Below are positions 22,568 through 34,999 of a stretch of 64,000 nt of DNA, piece after piece. Position 1 is the first letter of the stretch. Each line of letters starts with the position of its first letter. The translations under genes were made by a program, and so were the position numbers. The notes beneath the pieces were generated by a model. It was not told where the DNA came from and did no database searches. It was given only the letters and a program-made list of their open reading frames with translations. Origin of the DNA: Salvator merianae (lineage: Eukaryota > Chordata > Lepidosauria > Squamata > Teiidae); NCBI GenBank assembly GCA_003586115.2, contig QVOM02000025.1:44684522-44748521 (forward strand). The letters run 5' to 3'.

Positions 22568-25500
22568 CTGTGAAGAGCAAAAACAATGTACTGAGCAGAC
22601 ATAAAGGTTACCTATGAGCAATGAACTATATTAAAACCAGTATTTTAATCCTTGTAATATTATGCTCATTAGAACCAGATTTCTCTAGTTGTACTTTCAA
22701 ATTGCCAGCAGTCTTTAATTCAAACAACAGACCAAAGCCAGTATCATAAGTTGCTTTTAGAACTTTCAAATCCGTTCTGCTTTGCACAGAATACAGACTT
22801 GTATTTTAAGACATGTGCTTTACATATCCACATGCAACAATGAACCCAACACTGGATATATGGATGAGTAGGCCAAAACCTGTGATCTCTGATGTATGAT
22901 GGGCTATAGATAAAAGGGATTCAAGAAAAAGCTTCTTAAAGACTACTACTACTAGCAGAAAAAATAGCCTATTCTATTCTTGTGAACCTTTGAACAAGGG
23001 GATTAATTATACACCTGAATTTTGGAATGCCTTTTAAGATCCATTCGCATGTAAGACTTACTTTTAATTTGGCAAGGAACTATTTAAGAAAAAAGTAAAA
23101 AAAAGATGCAGGATTATTTTAAGATAACTTTTAAGAGGGAAAAAGTGGGTCTTGTAACAGCAAGAAAATACAATATGTCCGTTTCTATCCACAAGCACTA
23201 ATCTTCACCTAGTTAAAAAGTATTACAAGTTAAACCATAATAAAATTATATTCAGGACCTGCAGAGTGGGCTACCATTGGCCTACATTTTCAAATATTTC
23301 TATAGCCACACTAGCTGGTATTTGTTACTGTGATTAACAATTCATTAACTGTTTCCTAGAAGAAAGCTCCCCAAACATAAATATTAATCATTCTTATTGT
23401 GGCATTCACTGATACTCACAATAAAACTGATGAAAGTCTTTCAGTTCTGGCTCACCAGGAACCGTATTGTAGAAGTGTGTTTTCAAAAAACCATTCTTTA
23501 ATAAACTGTAAGCCATCTCTGTCAAATTGATCCCAACTATTGCATAGGAGTATCTGCAAAATACAGAAATCTTATCACAAGAACAACTTTTCCTTTATGT
23601 TACATTTAGGAATCCTGAGACATATGTAAACTGTGTAAATAAAATAAAATAAAATTATCCATTCTACAGTACTATTGGCAAAGTCTGTTTTGCATTTCAA
23701 AATCATTTGTTAAAACTTAATATTAACCAAATTAACTAATATTCCCATGTCTAAAGAAATATTCACCTTCCAAGTGTTCCAGAAAAACGGTCACTGTATA
23801 ACCCTGAATAATATTTTATGGCTTTTATCTTTTTATTGTTGTGGCCCACCCTGGGACCTTCAGATGGAGGTTGAGATATTCTCAAATGACATAAATGTAG
23901 TTTAAGTATTGCAATGTGCTTATATTGTAGACATTAAGAAGAGTTACATTATTTGACCATATCTGTGGCAAACACGTCAACCTAAGGCATGAACACCACC
24001 CTTTTAATCTTGGGAGCAGTGTGCCACCCCATTTACCTAAGAGATGGTATGGATAAACTGAAATGTTCATAAAATGTTTTGTTTTGGAATGACAATGAGT
24101 AAAACATTATTGGAACAGCATTTCAAATACAAATTTACACTACTGAAATCTTTTAGACTTAACTTGTAATGGCTTTTTTAGTTTTTCTTTTTAATTTTAT
24201 TTAAAATATATAAACCATACATTTGACCCAATGGAAAAATCCATAAATTAACATTATTTACATGTTGACTTCCTCCTCCTTCAGAAGTTTCTTCTAGGTT
24301 TCATGTTTTTTGCCCCTTCTGTTTTCTTCCAGAAACTTAAATTGTAACGTTGAGGAACAGCTTTACTACTACATTTTCTTCTATTACTTCAAAATTTGAG
24401 GAAGTGCTACATTTAGTGCTAGAAACTAACTGCATTTTCAAGCCTACTTTTAAATCTATAAAACATTACAAAGCTAACAGTCTTACTAAAAGCATAAGTT
24501 CTGGGGAGTACCAAATGTACACTGAATTGTGAAATAGAGATACTGATGTTTTCAGATAACGGTTTAATTCTCATTTGTATTTAATTTACATAAAATTCTA
24601 TGTGTACACCAGAACAGTTAACAAGAGGGAGCACTGACAAGTCTGCTTCATTCCAGAGCATGCAACAGGCCTTTTAGCTGCAGATCAGAGATGTAGGGAG
24701 CAAAGGTGGGAAAGGAAAGGAAGACAAGCAAAAAAGAATATGCAAGGAAAAAATATTCTTATATATGGTGTTTTTAGCCATCCTTGCTTAATTCTTGAAG
24801 TATTTTTTCCTTTAATGACAAATAACTCTGAATTTTTTTGTAAAATTAAGGAAACTTTACTAATAGGTCATCATAACCTTCAAAATCAAGCTATGAATAT
24901 TTTATTAAAAAGTAGCTTACCCCAGTTTTGGGTTATTTGAATGAGAAAGTATTTGACGAGCTTCACGAGGATAATGTTTACTAAAATATCTAAAAATAAA
25001 CACAAAGTAATTTTAATACTTTAAGCACAATAAAAATTAATGATGTTTCATAATATATCAAAATCGCTTCATTAACTAGTCAGAGTTAATTTTACAAACA
25101 TGAGAACACTGGATTTTGAAAATACTCGTTACTAGACTGACTTGTTCTTGAAGACTGAATCTTGAAAGACTGAATGTTCTTTCCTCAGTACATATTTGTA
25201 TCAGTGAAAGCATACCCACAGTTCCACAGTATTCTTGACTTACAGAAGATTAGCTAATCCCAGCATGCCCATTCCTCTGAAGTCGGTTTTAGGGTCATCA
25301 CCTTGGAAACCAATGTCACACCACTGCTTTGTGATTCTAGCCTTCAGTTTCTCGTGGGGCATCAGCAAATTCCAAAGCTGCATAAATATGTTTGTGTCAG
25401 ACTTAACACTATCATCTAATATCATTCTAAACATAAATATCAAAGTATGTAATACATTCATGCCAGTTTCAAAAAGTATCTTATACATAGCATACTAAAA

Positions 25501-28500
25501 GATGTATACACAAGGAATGTGCTGCTTCTGGAGGCCTGTCTATGTGAATTAAGATCTGTGCTTATCAGTTCTGCAATTCAGTGAGCATAAAGTTGAGCGT
25601 ATGACCCTTTTACCTAAATGGAAACAGCAATTTTTTACGTGCGTAATTTTTCTCCTCCTGAGGAACTGAGTGTGAAAACTTAATCAAAAAGTTTACCTAG
25701 ACACTACACACAGAATATGAAACTTGTCAAGATGCACATAAGCTCTTTCACTCACGTATTTTATTACTTTTTTATAGGTAACAAAAATATGGGATATTTA
25801 ACACAAAAGTATATAAAAAAGTAGACTGCTGTATGCATATCTTCCAATTAGGGATATATAGAGAAGGCTGGGTTCTTTCCAAACTGTTGCATGTAGATGG
25901 GCTCCTCACAAAGGAACCCAACAAAAGCAATGCAGAATTTTCTACAACAATGTGCGAGCAAGTATTTTTTCCTTGTGCTAAATGGTACGACAAGTGGGTG
26001 CTGCACAACTATTTCAGGTTTGGGTCTGACCAGTCCAGTTAAAGTCCAGCATAGCACCTGTGCTCATCTAGTGTAGTCAAAAAATCCTTGCAGGTGGTTT
26101 GTTTTAAAAACTCTACATTACTTTTCCTTTTGCTGGGTGCCCTTTGTGATGCAGCCTGACTATCTACAGTAGTTGGGAGAGAACTGAACCTTTTCTGCAA
26201 ACCTTTACTTCCTAAGAGTTAACCCAAGGGGGGTTTTCTGAGGCGGGAGCTGCTGAATATTGTTCAGAGGCACACAACCATAACCTAACTAAGCATGATT
26301 CTCTACGTTCTCTAGCGCTTTGTCTCGAAGTATGGTCATCCAAGTACTTGAAGGCTCACAAACTGGGCTTTGGTACCAAGAGTTTTGGTGTCCTAGTTTT
26401 ATGTCACCCATTAATTAACCACTCTCCTGTAATGATTTCTAAGCACTGAATACAATATGTGAAAAATATCTTTATCTGTTCCAAACCCACTGATAAATCA
26501 ACTTCATTAGATGACCTTGTGTTTGTTAAGGAGGAAAATAAATAAATCAGACACTGGAGTTCGCAGTTTTCTAGAATTATCTGTTTCTACTGAGAATGCT
26601 CAAGGCCTGGAAGCTTCTGTGTGCAAAAGCAGCATGCATGAGCAAAATACTATACATTGTAAAATGAAATTCTGAGAAAGTAAGAGATAACAAGAATAAG
26701 CCTTTGATTATGTAAGTGTAGTTTCCTTGATGTCACCATTAATAAAATGGTGAATCCAAATGTTCACAGAAGAGCCTTCTCATAGCTTGAATTTGAATGT
26801 ATTTTCATTTTGAATTATTATCTTATAATTATTTGAACTACATAGTCAGGATGTCCTTCCCCATCAGCTTTTCAATCGGAAGGTTTTTGTAAGGGCCCTT
26901 AATTTGGCCCTTAGTGTAACACAAATATGTATAGTCATATACCTTCATTAAGCATACATCAAAATCATCCATAATATGTATTAAGGGGGAAACATCTCTC
27001 TTCATGCCTTTCTGAATTTTATAAATTTATTTTATTGGCAAGAGGCACCAAAGTTCTGTTTAAGTGCATTAGCTTATACAACTGCATCAGATGGGCACAG
27101 CTTCAACAGATCGTAATCACATTTAACAGAGTTGTTTGTAATGATATAAATATGAAATAAATATTTCATGAAGAAGTATTTAAAATCTAATAATATTTTC
27201 ACCTCTATGAGCTGTTCCTCATGTTCTTTATTGTCAGAGTTATATGGTTGTTTTCTCAGCTCTTCAACAGTTAAATAAAGTTTCTTACACCCTGATATTT
27301 GGAGTAAACACAACTCTAGTTTTGAGGCAAATCTATAATATGGGGACACAAATAATGAAAAGTAAAAGCAACATTCATATTTAATAAAAACAATTCTCAG
27401 ATTGTCAGTATTGTTCAAAAAAGAGTAACGCAAAATCAAGATTGATTCCTAGGACAGATAAGGAGACATATTGGATGGCTAAACAACGTACATTCACAGT
27501 GTGCATTGAAGTGGCCTTCCGGAAGTCCTAACGTACAGATTAAACAGATAATACACAAATTACAGTATATCTGCAAATCTTTACTGTATGAATTATGTAT
27601 GCATTGTCTCAGTCAAAATATATGACTGAATCCAAGTATTGTTATTACTTAAAAGTCAAACTATATTTTAGATTGCATTCATGCAGGAATACAGATAAGC
27701 CAGAGTACATGGCAGACCAGCTGATCAGCTGCCTAGCGCACTGACTGTATGAGGAGCCCTTTAACAAACTGCCTAAAAGAGAATAGAAAACTGTAGGGAA
27801 AACCCAGAGTGCTCAGCTGATTGAAGGAGGCAGTGAGGGGAGTCTTTCTCCTGCCCTCTTTCTTCCTCCACTAATCAGTTCATCAGTAAGGGAGTGTTTC
27901 TCTGTTTTCCTCTTTTTTAGCAGCGCTGCCAAAAGGTGGAAAAAGCTTCCCAATCAGCTGAATAGTGGGGAGAAGGGGCAGTGAAGAAAATCCCTCTCTC
28001 GCTTGCTCTGATCAGCTGAGCAGAAAGGGTTCCTCTTTTCTCCACTCTCAGTATGAGGGGGTGCCAAACTATCAGACCCCATTTCTCTGTCTGGCTCCAA
28101 TCTAAAAGAGTTTACAAACTTACTCTACAGCCACTTTTAGCAATTACAGAATTAAATCCTAATAATGCAAACTTTCCTATAATCTTTTAGCTTGTGAGGT
28201 ACACACATGGAGCAGGGGGAAGAGGAAGGGGGTGAACTGCCTCGCCGGAGCAATCAATGGGGTGACAGATGTTGCAACCTGATCACCCTTCATTATTACT
28301 CCTCCTGTTGCAAATAATTTTCTGCTGCCGTTAAACTCAGAAAAAATATTCCTGCTTCTTAATAGCTATGACAATTTTACTGCCATGTCATAAATTTTAT
28401 TTTGCTATTATTGTACCTTTTACTATTTATTGTTTCTCTCATTGAGTTTTCTGAATGTAATAAACTTGAACTTTTTTTTTGTTTCCCTTTGTGCTTTAAT

Positions 28501-31500
28501 TCAGTTGTAGAAATCACAAAGAGAGTAACCTCTCAAATGTTATATCCTGTTTTACCTGAAAATCTTACCCAATGAAATCTTGAACTCAGTTATTTCTTAT
28601 ATTTCTCGATAAAGGGAAGAGGTTGTAACCTGAAGTAAAACAACTGCCTGGAAAGCAGAAAGTCATCAGTTGGATCCACATTACCTGTGCCAAGGAGGTT
28701 TGGCAAACCACTGAAGTACCCTTGTCAACAGAAACTACATGGGCTTATAATAACTGCAACTAGGATTTGTGAGGGGTGCGTGGAGAAGCATAGTACCTGC
28801 CCACACTCCCTTCTTTTGCTGGCCAAGATTGGCTATTCTGGTACAGTACCATTCTAATGCAATGTATTGTGCTTATGGAAAGGATGTGGACAAGGTCACT
28901 AAGTTCTGAGAGCTTAGCTTCAAGAGAGTTCTCAGCTTTACAAAAGGATTGGATAGATTAATGGAGGTCAGCTGTATCAATGGCTACTAGAATGGAGCCT
29001 AGGTACTGCCTCCAGGGTAGAGAGACAGGTAGGATGCCTCTAAAGGCCATTTGCAGGCAGTCGAGAGCAGGTTTTGCCTTTTTATTCTGTTTGAGAATGC
29101 CCAGAATCAATTGGTGGGCCATGGTGTGAGACAGGATGCTGGATTAGATGGGCTGTGGCCTGATCCAGCAGGGCTCCTTTTATGTTCTTATGACAGGAAG
29201 GAATGAGGACAGGTATTTCTTAAGTCATTGTCACCCTTTACAAACACCAGTGTCCATCACCCAAACTGTACCAGATTTTCTTTGTAAAGATATTTAAATA
29301 ATTTGAGACTGTACAGTATCAGACAATGGATCACTGTACAGCAAATAAGTACAATACACTGCAAGGGTTACCTGTAATGATCATTGCAAGTACGCTGTGA
29401 TCTGAGCCTATAAGTACCAAAAGAACCATAAGAAGAGCCAGTAGCTTTGCAAGAATTGTGATATTACGCTATTTGGGTCTCCAGGTTACAATAAGCTTGA
29501 CTGATGTATATACAGAAGTTATCATACTAAGCATTGACAAGCCACCTTTCTAATGTGCATGAATTATAGCACTGCCTCAATCAGATATAGCAGAATGGCA
29601 GAGTGCAGCCATCATTAATCCAGACATCTTTACATATTCTAGGTACTACCACTGAAGACAGCTGTAGAACCACTTTTAATTTTAATAAACACAGCATTCT
29701 ACTGATGGCAATGCTAAACATTTTAAATATTTAGTGCACTAACAGCTACATTACAACAGACTGATTACATTATGAAGCCTGATTTTCCTTATCATCTGAA
29801 CAAAAACACTTTCCACAAGTTTCAGAAATAATGTTACAAAGAAGGTATCACTGGAACAGTAAGAGACTTACCTTCTATCCTTTTCTATGTTAATCTTCTT
29901 TTCCTTTATGATGAGCTCTATACATTTTCCCACTTCACCTTTGTTAACATACAGAGCATGTTGTAAAGTCTAGTAAACACAGAATCAATAATTAGGTTTG
30001 TTGCTCAGTTAGAGGAGTCATGATTAACACAAAATGAATTGATCTGTCTATTAAATGTGCATTCTCACACAACTGTGGAGAAAGGAATAGTAGCCATCTT
30101 GGAATAATCTGTAATCTTTAGAGACTTAACTGGAAAAAATAGAAGCTTTGCTTCTAGCTAGATGTATTGCAAGTTACTTAAACTGTATTATTTTTTATTT
30201 AAAAAAATATTATTCCAATGGATATGTTAACATGTTTTCATTAATGGTGAGCCAAAAACTGTATCACAGCAATTGCAACATTATTATATGTTATGTATCT
30301 TCCATCAAAAATATGTAGAAGACTTTTGCTCAGGTTATTAATCACTCTTGGTTAGATCACTACTAAGCAAATGGCAAAGCAATTTCCTTAGACACCTCAG
30401 ATTACGGACTGCCAGCACAACATGCAAATAGAACCTGTGTACATTTATTACAAACTAAACTCAACTGAGTACAAAGTTTTGGAGACCCCTTTTTCAAATA
30501 CAATAAAAATAGAAGGCTTCTTCTAGAAGAAAACATGACTACGGGCCAAAGAATAGAATAATTAGTTCCATATACTCTTTTTTTGTATTGGTGGGGGAGA
30601 CTTGACTATTAAATAACACTGAAACCAGAAAGAATCAAGAGGAAAGTGAAGGAACTAATCAACCTGCAAAGTGAACTACAAATATAAAAATCAGGGAGTT
30701 ATCTCTTAAAATTAAACTTAATAGTTCTTAACACCACAGAAGCTATCAAGAATAGCAAGATCCACAGGAAATGAATGTTGGAGGGTTCTGGAGACAAAGG
30801 ATCATTTAAGCATATGTGGTGGGAATGTGATATTGCACAACCATTCCGGGAAAAGCTACAAAGGGAAATAACTACCACACTTGGACTGAGGATGTTAGTG
30901 ACAACAGGTCTTGGGCTACTGATTATTTTTTCTGGAAACAAAAAAAGAGATTAAAGAAATGTTATTAGTTAAGCACATGATAGCAGTGGCTTAGCTGCTT
31001 ATAGCTCAGAATTGGAAAACAAGCACGAATCTGAATTTGAAGAATTGGTATATAAAGTTTTAATACTTGATGAGATTTTAATTGGAAGGATTGACTGCTG
31101 GGAATTAAGAATGAGACCTGAGGAATTAGCATAAATATGGTTCCTTTTATGGGCTAAGTATTATAGAATTAAAAAGAAATATAGAATTAATAGGTATATT
31201 TGGGAATGGATTAATGAAAATAGCTCAGGAGGGGGAGGGACTTAATAAGTATTACCCTGTAACTATGCAAATGACCATGATGAATCAATAAAAATTTTAG
31301 AAAAAGAGGAAAGGGAAGGGACCATGAGAGAGTTCCCAAAAGATATAGAAGAAATAACTGGAGAACAGACAGGGAAGGGGAGGCGGGAAGCGTTGGAAAA
31401 ATATACAAAGTTGATTTATGGGGAAAAACTGTAATTTATATAAATCACACTGCATTGTACCGACTAATTTCTGTATATGCAGCAATAAAAAAAGTAAAGT

Positions 31501-32817
31501 TCCATATATTCTTGTGTTTTCAATGCAGCACAAAGACATGCTAAGTTTACTGTGGAATGAGCAACAGTTTCAAAAGTGTTTTTTCACATGCCATGTAAGT
31601 TTTTCACAACGGAGAAAAAAGTGAAATTCTCTTAATATATACAAACTCTTGAGCTTGTCTTTACATCTACTGCACAATAAAGTTATCATACCTTACACTT
31701 TGATGATTCCAATGAGTATTCTGTAAAAGGATTAAATTTGTATTTATTTAGTATTATGGTCCTTGAAATAGGACTTAACAGGAATTAGAAATTTCATTAA
31801 AACCAACCTACATGTAACATAAGCAATATCCATCCTTTTTTTTTCATAATTTAAACATCTTCACAAATAACAGAAAGTGGATTAAGAAGCATAATTAAAA
31901 ACCTAATAGCCAATACCAAAAAAGAACCAACACAACTAAAGAAAGTCAGAAATGAAATTATTTTCTATCATGTTATCTTACATCACTTTCTTTCAAATAG
32001 TAAAAAAACATTTTGCATCCAATTTAACATCACAGTAATACCTTCCATCAACTAAAACAGCCACATAAAACCTTTTAAAGATTTAGAGGCTTAGGGATGA
32101 TAGACAGCATTCTAGAGGAACAAGAATAAATTGAAACCAGAGGAAAGATTATGAGGAGAAAGAAAACTAGATGGGGAGAAGACAGCTGCAGAACTGCAGA
32201 GGTATAAAATTATTATCTTAATTAGAGACAATTATCCAGATCTTTAATGCCTACTCAGTTAAGATGCACAATTAAAAAATGATACTATGCTTAGAGACAA
32301 GCTAAACCTAAGTTTCAGTCCACAACTGATTCACTTCCAGAGTGATAAAACACACTAACAAAGTGACTAACAGTTTTCCTTTCGCATTATCTAACCCCAA
32401 GGATGGATTTTCTGCATTAGACAATGTAGAAAGAAAAAAACTAGTTACTTTACTGAAAGTGAATTGAAAGTGAACTAAAACTTAGAGGTAACTGGTTTCT
32501 AAGCATTCTATAATCCGTCTTATATATTCAACAACTTTTACTGTTTGTGTGACTTACATCAAAATTAAAAACAGCAAATCATCTGAAGACCTGCAAGTTT
32601 TGAACAATTGATTGTAGATGCAATATAACAATCTGCATATGAAGTGTTTTAATGGTTTGAAATGATTACCTATTTGTAGTGTCCTTTCTGCACTCTCCTT
32701 TGAACTATCACAAATCCGCTGAAGTTCACATTTTCCAGTGAGCTGTCTTAACACCCATTTCAGCCAAAATCGAAAGATATTTCTGTATAAGTACCTCCAC
32801 AAATGTATAATCATCTT
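22416..32817 (-). CDS. ELMOD2: ELMOD2, complete 296-residue protein in eight coding exons
   Basis: ELMO-domain GTPase-activating protein for ARL2 and other ARF-family GTPases, known from lipid droplets, ER, mitochondria and centrosomes. Exons in transcript order: 32670-32817 (ATG at 32814), 31692-31720, 29872-29969, 27203-27332, 25244-25377, 24921-24989, 23420-23553, 22416-22567 (TAG at 22416-22418). All splice sites are GT-AG and phases join without a break, giving 296 residues against 293 in human. The N-terminus keeps FRFWLKW and TGKCELQRIC. The ELMO core LWNLLMP ... KQWCDIGFQGDDPKTDFRGM is intact; by my count the GAP arginine of DFRG is Arg168, matching human Arg167. The end is YEFDKFWFEEKPESIMYFN ... 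ALKYEQ. Exon 1 is presumably non-coding and lies in the CpG island near 34.3 kb. The neighbours TBC1D9 and MGAT4 agree with the identity. Confidence 0.95.
23420..23553 (-). CDS. ELMOD2: ELMOD2 exon: YSYAIVGINLTEMAYSLLKN
   Basis: 134 nt, split codons at both ends; acceptor TTTTGCAG, donor GTGAGT. Ends in KDFHQFY, completing the ELMO domain. Confidence 0.93.
23800..23890 (+). repeat. Repeat 3' tail, same family
   Basis: TATCTTTTTATTGTTGTGGC then CACCCTGGGACCTTCAGATG. In the last-but-two ELMOD2 intron. Confidence 0.5.
24921..24989 (-). CDS. ELMOD2: ELMOD2 exon: YFSKHYPREARQILSHSNNP
   Basis: 69 nt with split codons at both ends; acceptor TTTTTAG, donor GTAAGC. Aligns with YFSENYTSEAHQILSRSNHP in the mammalian protein. 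Confidence 0.93.
25244..25377 (-). CDS. ELMOD2: ELMOD2 exon with the GAP arginine
   Basis: 134 nt, 44 codons plus two bases; acceptor ATGCAG, donor GTAAGT. Contains WCDIGFQGDDPKTDFRGMGM, the most conserved ELMO-domain motif, whose arginine is the catalytic residue of ELMOD GAPs. Confidence 0.95.
27203..27332 (-). CDS. ELMOD2: ELMOD2 exon: LCLLQISGCKKLYLTVEELR
   Basis: 130 nt, one base completing an arginine codon then 43 codons. The acceptor is TTATAG and the donor GTGAAA, a weak donor with a non-consensus +5 base. Ends EEQLIE before LWNLL. Confidence 0.9.
28865..29193 (+). mobile_element. CR1 3' end fragment
   Basis: Plus-strand CR1 tail with ACAGGATGCTGGATTAGATG and GATCCAGCAGGGCTCC, ending TATGTTCTTATG. 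Lies in an ELMOD2 intron, antisense to the gene. Confidence 0.8.
29872..29969 (-). CDS. ELMOD2: ELMOD2 exon: TLQHALYVNKGEVGKCIELI
   Basis: 98 nt, 32 codons plus two bases; acceptor CTAG, donor GTAAGT. The IIKEKKINIEKD part aligns with IMKEKNINPEKD of mammalian ELMOD2, while the rest is divergent. Confidence 0.9.
30750..31310 (+). mobile_element. L1-type LINE 3' fragment
   Basis: Contains FKHMWWECDIAQPFREKLQR and a later AKYYRIKKKYRIN-type run, then AATAAAAATTTTAGAAAAAG near 31290. Same general family as 4690-5410 by the MWWECDI motif. In an ELMOD2 intron, antisense to the gene. Confidence 0.65.
31692..31720 (-). CDS. ELMOD2: ELMOD2 29-nt microexon
   Basis: Required because exon 32670-32817 ends with one leftover base while exon 29872-29969 must start in phase 0. 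A 29-nt block with acceptor TTTTACAG and donor GTATGA reads EYSLESSKCK, which aligns with the ENSLTYSKNK segment of mammalian ELMOD2. The phases fit exactly (2 + 27). Confidence 0.82.
32308..32485. mobile_element. Short MITE, copy 1 (178 bp)
   Basis: CTAAGT ... ACTTAG ends and inverted CAGTCCAC-type arms (TTTCAGTCC on the left, TGAAAGTGAATTGAAAGTGA on the right). Related to 49988-50136. A TA target site with AGT/ACT ends would suit Tc1/mariner, but this is tentative. Confidence 0.5.
32670..32817 (-). CDS. ELMOD2: ELMOD2 first coding exon
   Basis: Starts at ATG 32814 just after the acceptor (AG at 32818-32819, with AAG before the ATG; an AG directly before the ATG is the alternative). It encodes MIIHLWRYLYRNIFRFWLKW and then VLRQLTGKCELQRICDSS, 48 codons plus one base, donor GTAATC. 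This ATG aligns with the start of mammalian ELMOD2, so I chose it. Confidence 0.93.
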
Positions 32818-33454
32818 CTAAAAAACACACATATATGAAAATTAGGCATAACAAATACCATCAAATCAAATTCTCAAATTAAAAATTTCTATGTAACTTA
32901 ATAGTGTTGAGCTGTAATTACCTTACAGTTTTTGGATTTTTTGATTAAACATATAGGGTTTTTTTTTAAAAAAACAAACAAACTGTGTTTAATTAGAAGA
33001 TAGCCCCTCCAAATCCCAAAAAATGTCCACAGAATCAAATGCAAACCTGGTTCTAGCTCTAACAACTCTAACAACATAAACACATTTAAAGATGAAATAA
33101 TACTACAGTATATCAACTCTTGTGGGAATAAATCCCACATAATTGTGCTTAATTCTTAATAAACTTGGACAAGATTTCTATGAAAAGTGTTTTAACTTTA
33201 GATATATTGATGTGTACCTTAATTTTCTTCCAGTAAGGTTTTCAAAGTTTTGAGTTCCACCTGCTTTATAATATAACCCTTTATACACAGAAGTCCAACA
33301 GAACTCAATGAATGTTACTCTCAGGTAAGTGGATACTGGTTCACAGCTTTAATGATGTCTTCAACCTCTATTTTAATACTACATTTTATACTATATTTTA
33401 TTTATTTATATAGTATTTATAAAATACTATACTTGTATTTTATACTATATTTTA

Positions 33455-33575
33455 ATTATGTATTAACTCTTTATCTTTTTACTGTTTATCTTTTTATTGT
33501 TGTAATCCACCCTGGGACCCTCAGGCAAAGGACAGGATATATATATTATAAATAATAATAATAATGATCATGAAA
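33455..33575 (+). repeat. Repeat 3' tail, same family, ending (AAT)n
   Basis: TATCTTTTTATTGTTGTAAT, CACCCTGGGACCCTCAGGCA and a terminal AATAATAAT run at 33550-33565. In ELMOD2 intron 1. Confidence 0.55.
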
Positions 33576-34219
33576 ATAATAATATTTGTGTTAACTACAC
33601 TAAGAACTAGCTGGGTTAAACTAGGTAAACATTCATTTTAAAACAGGGACAGGAAACCTTCGCACCTCCTATCAGCCAGCACAACGGATGTATTGCAGTT
33701 CCAACAGCATCAAAAAGAGAAGATTCCTATTATTCAGGTATCATAATCTTCCCCAATAGCTGTAAAGAAATGTGGAACACTGCTTCTATTGTTTTTCAAT
33801 TCATTCTTTCCAGATTAATATATAACATATGCGTAGTTTCTGATTTCCCGTTTTTCCAACACCTGATAGCATTTAAGCATTTTTAAAATGCAAAAATTTC
33901 AATGAAACCATTTTTAATACAAGAATTAAGAACAATCTAATAAAGATAACACAGCAAAAACAAAAGCTTGCAGTGGAATTCTGTCCACCTCATTAAGCTC
34001 CACTCTGGTCAACAGTGACTGACAAGAATGCAATTCTAGAATTACAGCCCTATGAACGTACCAGAACAATAAAAATTCCCCACAAACACGGCGCACAAAG
34101 TACTCTACTTAATCCCGGAAGCTCATACTGCTCAGTACACTGCGGACAGACTGAAAGGAGGGCAAGTCATCCTGCTCTAATGGGAACCCCAGCAACCCAT
34201 TTCCCAGACCTCTTCACCA

Positions 34220-34900
34220 AATGAGCACCTACACGGCCCGCCCTCTCTGCCCACAGGCATTAGTACAAAACTTGGATCATTCACATCATCACACCGAACG
34301 CGCACAGGGACAGCATCAGCCTTAATCGCTACCACAGTACAGGAAGTGCCGGTCCAAAGACCGGAAGTGGGTGAGAGTGCGTGCCTGCTGTCTCAAAACG
34401 GAAAGAAGTGGCAGTTTCTAACGGCCCCTTTTCACAAACCAACCATTTATCTCCTCCTCTTTTCCCGCCCACCGAAATAAGAAATGAAGTGATCTCAACA
34501 ACAGCGACCGAGCACACCACTCATGCAGAACAACAGGGGGCCACCTTGTTATGTCTGTTGTTCACCGAGGCAGGCTCGTCGTCACCACTACAGCCTGCGG
34601 TGCCGGAATAAGACTAGTTACGTTACGGCCGACGTCGTCACCAAGGCAACAGCTTTTCGCGTTGTAGAAGGGGCGGAGCTATGCAGTCTTTCTGAGCCGT
34701 CTTCAGCGTCTGGCTCAGGAGCTGCATTGAAAAGAGGGTGGGGGGCGATTAAATCGCCGAAGGAGTGGGTTGTGCGGCTCTTGCTGCCCACCTTCGAAGG
34801 GACGCCTCCAGGGAGGGCCTCTCGCGCGGGGGCCCTAGAGACGAATCACCTGCATCAGTGTCGATCAGTGAGAAGCTATAGTGAACTTTTCCTCCGCGCC
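34220..34900 (-). promoter_or_regulatory. ELMOD2: CpG-rich ELMOD2 promoter region
   Basis: The local jump in CpG density, upstream of the ELMOD2 first coding exon on the minus strand, marks the likely promoter and non-coding exon 1. Two GGAAGTG ETS-type cores lie at about 34342 and 34363, separated by a small CCGGTC/GACCGG inverted pair (34349-34364). A perfect RFX X-box pattern GTCACC-AA-GGCAAC lies at 34637-34650, and a GC box (GGGGCGGAGC) near 34670. The transcription start and exon-1 donor could not be fixed from sequence. Confidence 0.6.
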
Positions 34901-34999
34901 TGAGCATTCCATTGAGCATTTGTAAACGGTGTCCATTCTAGTGTTAATTCAAATATATTCTGCTTGCTTTTCAGACTGTCCTACTTTTTTAAAAAAAAC

